Below the pieces are notes generated by a model. It was not told the DNA's origin. It ran no database searches and was given only the letters and a program-made list of their open reading frames with translations. Positions 55,501 to 64,000 of a stretch of DNA of 64,000 bases are shown one piece after another. The position numbers and the translations under genes were made by a program. The DNA comes from Hymenopellis radicata. Its lineage: Eukaryota > Basidiomycota > Agaricomycetes > Agaricales > Physalacriaceae. The stretch spans positions 1 through 64,000 of the forward strand of contig JADNRX010000269.1 in the NCBI GenBank assembly GCA_015501595.1, read 5' to 3'. Positions within the stretch are counted from its first letter, which is position 1. Each line of letters opens with the position of its first letter.

Positions 55501-56522
55501 GGCCAGGCAGAAAAGTTTGTGTTGTCAAGGCGCAGAACTGGGTACACACGTTATATATTTATAGGCGCCACAGGCCATCATCAAAAACCTTTGTTGTTCG
55601 TGTCTTTGACATACGTTGGGGAAAGAATGCAATGATGTTATCCTTTTGTTGGCAAGGTCTTAGGTCAAAGTGAATAAAAGATGCCGCCGTTCCATACGTC
55701 GGATATGTCCAAAGACCGTCCATTTAGAGGGAACAAGAGTGGAACAAGACCGTAAGACGGAGGAAGAGAGAGTTTGATCGAAATCGAAATCGCGGATGTC
55801 GACGCGGCTGTCCCATTTGGAATATGTTCTCACGGCCAAGCCAGATCCGAATTCCCAGATTGTGAGGTTCTGATATGCAGACAATCTCCCAATTCCAATG
55901 TGCAGACATAGACTAAATTTCAGATTGAGTAGAGTGGGTTTGGCCTTAGCTAATGTTCAGGAAGGCAATAGGAAAGCGGGCGACCTGTCGCCGACGCCGG
56001 AAAGTTTATCATCTATCCTCAATCGATGTCCATACAGTGATACAGCACTCCCAAACCTTGTTGTAGCTATCTGTGCCATAAGCACAATCAATCGTCAGCA
56101 GACGTACAGCAAAAAAGCCCGCACACTCTGCAACAACGCCACTGATCTTGCATTTCGTTATGTCTTGAGCAAAGATGTTAGTAGTGCGGCCGAGAGCGAC
56201 AACAGAGCAATCATTTGACCGAGAGCTGCTGTAACGCCAAATGTCATGGATGCGAATATCATGAGGCCTGGGGCTAGTGCGCCACAATATTATGTTACTT
56301 TCAAACGTCGGGGAGAAGTCGGTGTAGTACATAGATTTTAAGCAGTATATACCCACACCGTCGGCATTGAAGACTTAAGACTTAAAATCACACTTTACAT
56401 TTGCATTCAGTTCATGATCAACATTGTTTGGAATATAAATTGATGTCGTAGGTAAAAAGATATCATACATTGCATGAGAGTCCGTAGTTCATTTGGTTCA
56501 TAAGTACAATAAGGATTCTACC
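55501..56522. other. Intergenic, no gene recognised
   Basis: A minus-strand frame at 56009-56356 and a hydrophobic stretch in another frame near 56180-56270 (GLMIFASMTFGVTAALGQMI) do not combine into a supported gene. Confidence 0.4.
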
Positions 56523-59061
56523 TTAAGCCTCAACTTCCGACCAATCGCTGCCCGCATCGTCAACAACCTTCTTCTCCGACTGAGGTACTGACAGAGCCCC
56601 ATCATTAGGCTTGACTGTGCCAACAGAGGCGGTAGGAGCGGCGGCCTCCTCGTGATCAGACTCGTCAGAGTTACTCTCCGAGTCGACCAAGTCGGACGCG
56701 TTGTCCTGAATGATGATTGAGTCCTCGAGAGCCGCCTCCGGTTCCTCGATGGTGGGTTCGTCAACGAAGAGTGATGCGGAGGTCTCCGAACAGGCAGCAT
56801 GATGTGCTCCTTGCTCGATAGCTGGGACAGAGGTGTCAACTTTGGGAGACGGTGTCGAAGAATCAACGAATTCAACAGGTGTAACTGTGACGGCGGTTTC
56901 GGCAGGTGTGGCGGCAGCGACGACTTCGGCCGGTGTATTGGCGACGACGGCTTCAACGGATTTGGCGGCAACTTCGATGGGCATACGAGAGCCCTCTGTG
57001 CGGACTGACTCCTGGACAGCCTTTCTAGCTGCTCGCTCCTTAGCATCCTTTGCAGACTTAGCCCTCAACCGCCCCTCCACCTCCCTCTCCAAATCCTCCA
57101 AAGCGCCCTCCACAAGCCCAACAACCTCCTTTCTCTTCGCCCTCAACTCCTCATGCCCAAAGCTCTCCACAGAGTCCAGCTCCGCTAGCAACCCGCTCAG
57201 CGCCTGCTCGTAATAGCGCAGAGGAGCATTGCGCGCCGTGTTCGCGAGCAGCGACGTAAGCGGCTGCTCCGTATCCGAGGAGGCGGGCGAGCTGATGGGA
57301 GTGAAGTCGAGGGGATTAGGGAAAGTGAAATCGTCGACGAGAGAGCGGTAGGCAGTTTCGATGCTGTTGACTGTCGCTAGTGATGTTGCAAGGTCCGAGG
57401 ATGTAGTATCCTTGGTGGCGGGAGCCGGCTCGGCTTTCGCTTTACCCTTGGACGAAGACGTGTCGCTCGTAGTAGCGGTAGAGGACGCCGGTGCCGGGGA
57501 ATTGGCATCGGAAAGATAGTTGAAGATAGCCTGAAAGAGGTCCTCGATTTCAGTGATTTCGTCGCTAGTTAGACGAGCGTCCAGTTGTTGCTCTTTGAGC
57601 GAACTGGCTGGAGACTTGGGACGCCGAGGCTCAGGATGAGGCGCAGCAGGCTTCTAAAGATACCATTTAGATTACGAATCAACACACAACAAAAGAAGTA
57701 CTGACCGCCTGGGGTATAGAAGTAGGTTGGGAAGAAGAAGACTGAGCTCCTTCGCTGGGAGTAAAAGCCTTGACGCTAACAGCATCGCCGAAGAGGCTCT
57801 TCAAGCCGGCAGCCGCGTCTGTAGCAGAAAACGGACTTGTCGCAGGTTTCTCGACTTGCTCCGTTTTCGAAGTCGGTGCCGGAGTAGAAGAACTAGTAGG
57901 TTTGACGTCAACGGGGACAGATCGAGGTCGACCCTGCTGTGCAGAGGAGGCAAGAGGTGACACGGAGGGCTTCTGAAAATATGGACTCAACGAGATAACT
58001 TTCAATAACAAAAGAAGACTAACCGTCTTCGGTTCGGGTATTGCTTGCGATGAAGAGGGCACGGATGAAGCCCCATTTGGTGTACTAGCCTTGATCTGGA
58101 CTGAGTCGCCGAAGAGACTCTTCAAAATCTGTTCGAGGCTACCGGCGTTGTCTGCGGAAGATTCGTTGGACGACACGGTCGGTACAGGCGGGGTGGACTT
58201 CTCGACTTTCGCCGCAGGACGTGCAGGAGCGGAAATCGTACTAGGTGCAGACTGCACCTCGACCGGCGTAGGCTGGGGTTGAAGCAGCGAGATGTGAGGG
58301 AAGATGGCGTTCCCCTCTTCGATGGCAGTGGTATGGGATTGAGCGGCGCCGACGGACGGCGTGATAGGCCTTCGTTCGAGCTCTGGCGTACGGGATGATG
58401 CCTGAGGCCCGAGCAAGTGTTGCAAGATCTCCTCAATTGTTGGCGAAGCCTGTGGTTGCTCATTTCGGACAGCAGGTTTCTGGACGATTCAAGAGTCAAC
58501 GTGACATAAACGGCTCGAGCATGGATGTCTTACCTTGACCTTGGGAATCCTGCACGCACGAGGATATGAGGGTGTCTGCCTTGGAGCTTGCGGCTAGAAA
58601 TCAATGAAGGTGAGTCGTTAGGAAGACGGGGCAAGATTGAAGGCGAGACTCACCGTCAAACTAATCAGCAGTCTGCGTTGGTCCTGCTCCTTGCGCCGTT
58701 GCTCGAGTAGAAGTTCAAGCTGGGCATGCTGCTGGCGCTCCTTCTCGAGCTGAAGTGCTGCCAAGGCAGCCTCTTCCGCCTCTCTCTGGCGAACGAGTTC
58801 CGCTTGGGCCTGCTCCTCCTGTTGGAGTTGTAGACGAAGCAAAGCAAGACGGTCCGGTGCGCCACAGGAGGGCAGGGAGACTTGTTGTCGTTGGAGCTGA
58901 AGTTCCTCCAGGCGACGGCGGAGGAGACGTTCCTCCTGTTCGATGGCCTCAGCGGCAAGAAATTCCTCCTCAGCTGCTTTGGCTTGAGCTAGAGCAGCGA
59001 GGTACTTGTCCCGGGGACTGGGTTGAGTGTACCGAGATGGGTAGTGAGATTGGCTGAACAT
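56523..59061 (-). CDS. BAG-domain protein (putative Hsp70 co-chaperone)
   Basis: About 760 residues in six or so exons. BAG domains bind the Hsp70 ATPase domain and promote nucleotide release. The ATG at 59061 opens MFSQSHYPSRYTQPSPRDKY, followed by a long Glu/Gln/Arg coiled coil (EEERLLRRRLEELQ-like, through LELLLEQRRKEQDQRR). A low-complexity middle has two copies of a motif: LKSLFGDSVQIKASTP and LKSLFGDAVSVKAFTP. The BAG domain lies at about residues 470-590: IETAYRSLVDDFTFPNPLDF, RYYEQALSGLLAELDSVESF, RAKRKEVVGLVEGALEDLER. The tail is very acidic and ends DDAGSDWSEVEA with the stop at 56523-56525. Introns at about 57655-57705, 57975-58020, 58480-58535 and 58590-58650 keep the frame. Confidence 0.85.
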
Positions 59062-61189
59062 GGTGGATGAGATTTGAGATGGGATGTGCGCCGCAGATGG
59101 CAGTATTTATACATTCTGGGAGTGTTGCCGCGCGTGCACAAAAGACAACGCGCGTCCCCACCACCATCTTCGAGTATGTTCGAGGACAAGCTGCGAGTAA
59201 GCCTGACAAATGAAATGCCCGAAACGGCATAAGCGCCTTTTGATCTGGGCCACGCGATAAGTACTCGTCTCCGCTTTGGCCGAACTTTGGCTAAGCCAAC
59301 AGTCTGCTGCGTATGATACTCTCAAGCACTATGTACTCTGGTGTGTGTTAATTGCGGTGGCCGAGCCACTGATGTTGTTCACCTGGGTGACCTGGCCTCC
59401 AGTGCTACTGTGCATGAACATTACCTGTGTCACTGTGCTTGCAATAACATTAATATGCGATTACGATTCATAGAGGATTAGCTCATCTTTGGTCAAAAAT
59501 TGGTTCCAAATCGATGTGTTCGTTCGACTATTCTGTTCAAGTCTGTTCAGCGGCTGGCGACGCGGAAAATTGGTCATATCGAGGCACCCGTGATGCTCTC
59601 TGGTGCTATTTTTGAACCGAGGCAGATCCAAATCCGGGCGCAAAACTTACCGAGGCAGATTCTATTTTGGGACCGCCTCCTCCTTATTCCACCCTCATCC
59701 AGTCGTTTTATTACCTCCTTTATGGAGTCCTCACTGTCGGCTCCGTGATCAATCCGTGATGGCATTACGACTTGCATTCCTACCACCACCACGTTGTCGT
59801 CGTCGCCGCCGCCACTGCTCTCGGATGTGTTTCGGTGCATGCTTTCTGAATGCTTGTCTTTACGACGGTACGGTATTGATGCGGGCTCGCCTGACACCCA
59901 GCGTAAGTCCTCGGGACGAGGCGGCTGCTACCTACAACACAAGTACGAGCTTTAAATTGTTGGATTAGTCCTGCCTCGCTGTGTTTGTGTTGGATCATGG
60001 TCAGGATGGTACATGCATCCTGGCATAAAGGTATGTTCCTCCTTATTATTCTTGGCATGGCATTCCCAAGCTTATCTGCCTCCCGGTACTCTCCTTGCCC
60101 CTCACCACTCTCACGCGTCCCACTTCCTCGCGCTCTCACTCGCGCCGCCCTTGTTCTGCATCCTCCACCAAAAAATTTGGGTTTCCCTGTTCTCAACTCG
60201 CTATTTGTGGATTGGTTGTGCTTTTGAGCTTATCTCTGTTCCGCTCCCTTGCCGTTCGGGGCTTTGGAGGGTTCGACACCCTCAAGGGAGAATATACATG
60301 ATTTTCCTTCCTTGTTGGAAAACACGGAAACAGGCTGTACTCTGCATCAGAACCGCCTTCTTCTGCTGTATCGTACAGCTCCTTTGACGCTCACTCGACA
60401 ACGTCTTCGGCTCGTTCCCAGTGGTCATCCATGGACTTCCCTTTCAGCAACTACGCGTCCCGCCTGGCAGCTTGCCGCTATAGGACGACGAGAGTCGTAC
60501 TTGCACCCGCCGATGTCGCTGTCTGAGGATCAGGCGGGCGGCCAGAGCCTGAACCAGCCGATGAGGTATAGTAGTATACGAACATGAATTCGTACGATTA
60601 TGGTTCGCATATTTCGGAGGTACTGAGCGAATTGCGCGTCCTGGCACTCGGATCTGGTTGGCCGTCGGGCACCACCTCCCATCGAACATTATGATTTCTT
60701 GCATGTGTCTCATTGCATCTCATTCATCAGAATCTGTCCATCATAGCATTTTACATACTTACAACTGCCCTTGTTCTCTCTTTCCGTTTTACGCCAAGCT
60801 CCCGCTAGATGTTCATCACTAAACAAATTGACATCTACGTTGCCATTGATCACTATCGTCGCCGCTGTCATAGCCACCATCGGATTCCAGCCATCGTCTA
60901 CTTCTGCTAAGTAGCGGCTGCCATTTTCCTATCATCTGCCGAGAATGTCAACATTGGTACCCGAGTGTCATGTCTGGCAGCCACCTTACCATAGTCGTGC
61001 CAGATAGTTGCAATGCTATCAGTCTGTGTCGGGCGATGGTCTCCTGTTGGTCGGGATGATTCATAGCAGGCTCTCGGTTCGCGCAAAATAGTATGAAAAT
61101 AGATGTATAATAGATAGAAATATATTATAAATTTATGCTATTGCTTCGCGAGCTGTTGGAGTGTCGACAGCGTGGACACTTCCTATCAA
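59062..61189. other. Long intergenic stretch, no gene recognised
   Basis: About 2.1 kb with overlapping short frames on both strands and none with recognisable content. An AT-rich patch lies at 61085-61140. Confidence 0.4.
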
Positions 61190-62010
61190 ACAATCAGCGT
61201 GAAGTTATGCACGGAATGAAGCTGGGCGTACCACTTAGATACGCCGAAATAGAGGTCTGATTGCTTGAACAGGTCAGAGATGGACTCACGAAATGGGGCG
61301 GTAAAACTTGCCTTTGCACAAAAATGAACACCGAACGGGGATGGCTTACAGACGCAGACGCAGGAATAAGATCAGTATCCCGTGAAGGAATCGAGACCCT
61401 TCGGAGACAACCCACCCCCGTTGTTAGTCGCGTACCGGGAGGCAGACGTGACTGGGAGCGGTCTCGCATGTTGCCTACGCCACCACCTGTGACTCGAACG
61501 TAGAGTGTTGGTGCGATGGTTTTTTGATGGGTGGGCTGAGCGATTGCACCATATTCGCTAAGCCACCACCTCCAGTTGAGTACCTGGAAGGATGAGGACT
61601 GTCAGATGTAACTGTTCACAAGAAAAGGGCGGAGCTTACATGAGGCTGTCGTGGAGGGCGCGCGCAACGTTCGCGTTCGTCGAGAAGGAAGGCATTGAGG
61701 CCATCGCCTTCCTTGATGTTTCCGGCGCCGCCTCTGCCAAATGAGTACAGACAAGGATAGGTAGGGTTCAAGCATCCTCGAGTGCGTGAACGCGACATGT
61801 TACCGAAGCCACTACGTTCCGATGAGTGCTGATAAGATGGTGTCAGTGCTGGTGTTCTGATAGTACGCGATAAGGACCTACAACTTCGCTCTCCCTTCGA
61901 TCGTATTCCCTAACGATCTCTCTCTCGCGTGCATCTGAACCAGGTTCTTCGGCGGTAACTACAGGCAGGGGCTGTGGTTAGCGCGGAAGCGACTCACTTG
62001 CGGTGTAATT
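61190..62010 (-). pseudogene. Decayed DUF3602 (Par32-like) gene
   Basis: The repeated family motif S/TGRGG(A/L)GN(I/M) is visible: SFGRGGAGNIKEGDGLNAFL in the middle exon (61616-61798), YSTGGGGLANMVQS near 61560, and VTGGGVGNMRDRSQSR near 61460. The upstream exon reads EPGSDAREREIVREYDRR. The exons do not join in one frame: the splice after RPPRQPH (phase 0) gives VLNWRWW instead of YSTGGGG, and a second shift lies between the last two motifs. Yeast Par32 acts in ammonium-transporter inhibition under TOR control; no role is claimed for this copy. Confidence 0.5.
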
Positions 62011-63162
62011 CATTCAGTTAGCGCACCAAACAGGCGGCGAAGCCGCTGGGGAAGTTGTGGTACTATAGAGAGTGTCAATTGACTGTTCAAGCAACAGAAA
62101 ACTGAACACTCACCGTACGATCACGAAAGGGATCATGTATCTATTTGCTGTTGAACACGAATTGGCTAATCGGTGTCCTGATGCCTGTAAATCTCTGGCA
62201 CGCGTTCAACTAGAGATTAACGAACCAAGTCAGTCAGGGTAAGAGAAGAATGGGCAAGGGGAAAATGCACGCAATGCCCTCCAGGGTCAGATCTTCAGAA
62301 CGCGCATTGACCGAGGACGAGAGAGAATGCCGCCTGATTAGTATGTACAGTGGCGATGGCAACGAACACGGGTGAAGAACGATGATGATGGCGTGTGAGG
62401 TATGAACAGCGATGGCTGCTGGACTGGAGCAGATCAATAGAGGGTACTTGTGGCTTGGAGTGCCGAATAGTCGATGGGCGGGAGTGCGGTCGATAGCCAG
62501 CGCTCCAGCGGGCCAGACATCGTGGAGGGCGAGAGAAAGAGGCGCGAGAAGATTTCGACTCGACGAGCACGCAGACGACGCAGTCGCGTTGAGTGAGAGT
62601 TGAGAGTAAACGCGTCTTTATTTGACGCTGTTTGTTTAGCCGATCGGAGTCGTCTTGATTTTGGCCCATGGGCCAAATTCGAGACGACTCGATCAGAGTT
62701 TATTACTCTTCTTCCTCCCCCTTCCACAGTTTTTCCTTCCCTCTGTCTCCCGGATCGCCTCCCAACGACCACGATGTCGTTGAAATCCCGGAACGCGTAA
62801 GCCGTCGATTCGACGACGCAGCTACGTATAAGCCCCCAGAAATGGGGGCATCTCAGGCTGTCCGAGACACTGAGCCCAGCTTAAACCCTCCAACGAGGTT
62901 GCAATATGGATATTCCTCGACAACACCGACAACGCCGCTGGGTCAGGCAATGCGACAGACGCCGGAGATGGCACGGAAGGTGGCGGGTTGGATTGGGTAG
63001 CAGATTTTGCGTGAAGACACGCCGCAGACGCGACTTCCTGCGTGGAGAGGGACGAGCATGGGCTGGGCGCCGATGTGGGTGTCAGTCAATTCATTCGGTA
63101 TGTTGTCTTCTTATTTTTATTCATGTTGCTCGGGTCAACAGCTTTTCTTTCCTTTGTTGCAG
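62011..63162. other. Intergenic with one coding-like stretch
   Basis: A plus-strand frame from about 62767 to the TAG at 62998-63000 looks coding (SRRFDDAATYKPPEMGASQA, TTPTTPLGQAMRQTPEMARK) and stays open after the stop in the same frame up to the ubiquitin relic. I do not recognise the protein; it may be a decayed exon. Confidence 0.35.
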
Positions 63163-63387
63163 GCCAAGATCCAGGACAAGGAAGGCATTCCTCTTGACCA
63201 GCAACACTTGATCTTCGCTGGCAAGGAACTCGAAGACTGACGCACACTCTCTGACTACAACGTCTAGAAGGAATCCATCCTTTACCTTGACCTTCGTCTG
63301 CGCGATGGTATGCAGATCTTCGTCAAGATTCTCACAGGCAACACCATCACTCTCGAGGTCCAGTCATCGGATACCATCATTATCAAG
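63163..63387 (+). pseudogene. Polyubiquitin pseudogene fragment
   Basis: Begins just after an intron acceptor (TTGCAG) with [20 protein letters not shown], which is ubiquitin from residue 28. The frame is broken by TGA at 63238-63240 (in place of Gly after LED) and TAG at 63265-63267 (in place of Gln before KES). It continues [20 protein letters not shown] into a second ubiquitin unit up to residue 27, where a GTAAGC splice donor stands. Changes such as RLRDG for RLRGG also remove the processing site. It keeps intron borders, so it came from genomic duplication rather than reverse transcription. Confidence 0.9.
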
Positions 63388-64000
63388 GTAAGCTCGCCGT
63401 CCTTGTTACTCGCATCACCACTAATGTTTCTTCTAGCTCCAATGCACCTGCTAAAAGACCCGGTTCGCCATCTTCAAATAGTTCTACCGTTCATATGCAA
63501 CATCTGTCGTCTCCTCTTCGCGTCACCACATCACCACCAGCACCCTCCTCCGATCTCGAATCATATCTAACACCATGACTCGTTCCACCAGTGCAGGAAT
63601 AACCTCCTCTCGTTCTTTGGTCGCTATGCGCCCGGCATCACCGCAGTCTCCCGAGAACTCCACGTCTCGGAGATGAATGTCTTCATCATCATCGCCGCTA
63701 GTGTCTTCTCTCGATGGACATCCCGTGAGTGGTTAGTTCGACGCATCTAATCGTGGTCTGAATTCCTGCTTTCGAATAGATAAACGATGGACCTCGTGAG
63801 CATGATGTTCTCGGGAAGACTTTCGATTAACGCGCAAGTTTCCCTGTAGCCTCGAAGCAACCCGCACTCCAAAGAGCCGTAAGAACCTCCCCATATTCCC
63901 GAGTCGGACGCCTACAAATGTCCACTTTTCTTTTGGATGAACATGACGTCTCCCTCCTTCTTGATCAGACTATAGCCATTCCCGAGCAAGACAGCAATTC
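63388..64000. other. Window end, no gene recognised
   Basis: An acceptor-like TTCTAG at about 63432-63437 follows the ubiquitin donor, but no ubiquitin sequence comes after it. Only short frames remain. Confidence 0.45.

Noticed and set aside
61085..61140. AT-rich patch as a replication origin
   Set aside because: Short and without any defining motif; AT-richness alone is not evidence.

Overview
The window looks like nuclear DNA of a mushroom-forming basidiomycete (Agaricomycetes). Genes are split by many short GT-AG introns of about 45-60 bases. There is a Plavaka-type DNA transposon, several F-box/leucine-rich genes, a centromeric histone H3 and a large highly reducing polyketide synthase. 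No rRNA gene, convincing tRNA gene or CRISPR array was seen. All calls come from reading translations and splice sites by eye; no database search was run.

Left part (about 1-18 kb) is a transposon nest. After a membrane protein gene (1378-2920, -) come a long inverted-repeat element with a 7-base target duplication (2963-3786), a Plavaka transposase gene (5641-9777, -) split by a hAT-like element with a perfect 8-base duplication (5932-6907), a divergent gene that is probably part of the same transposon (9930-12012, +), a foldback element (13349-14434), and a Mutator-like element with a 9-base duplication (15135-16627). The last carries a RecQ-like helicase fragment and an AT-hook reading frame and interrupts a decayed F-box gene.

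Centre (18.6-35.5 kb) is a biosynthetic cluster: a SAM methyltransferase (-), a polyketide synthase of about 2,850 residues (+), a cytochrome P450 (-) and an O-methyltransferase (+, with an apparent one-base frameshift). The synthase reads through without a stop as KS-AT-DH-MT-pseudoER-KR-ACP-thioesterase/hydrolase-MT. The hydrolase plus methyltransferase after the ACP is the layout reported for strobilurin synthases, but no benzoate-starter genes (phenylalanine ammonia-lyase, CoA ligase) or FAD oxygenase are visible here, so the product is unknown.

Right part (36-64 kb) is mostly ordinary gene space: a conserved unknown, CENP-A (38501-39122), F-box genes, a phosphatase-like protein without the catalytic cysteine, a GNAT acetyltransferase set between two copies of a duplicated F-box segment, a P450 pseudogene, an MFS transporter of the allantoate-permease type, a proline-rich small protein and a BAG-domain protein. 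The right end holds decayed copies of a DUF3602-like gene and of polyubiquitin.
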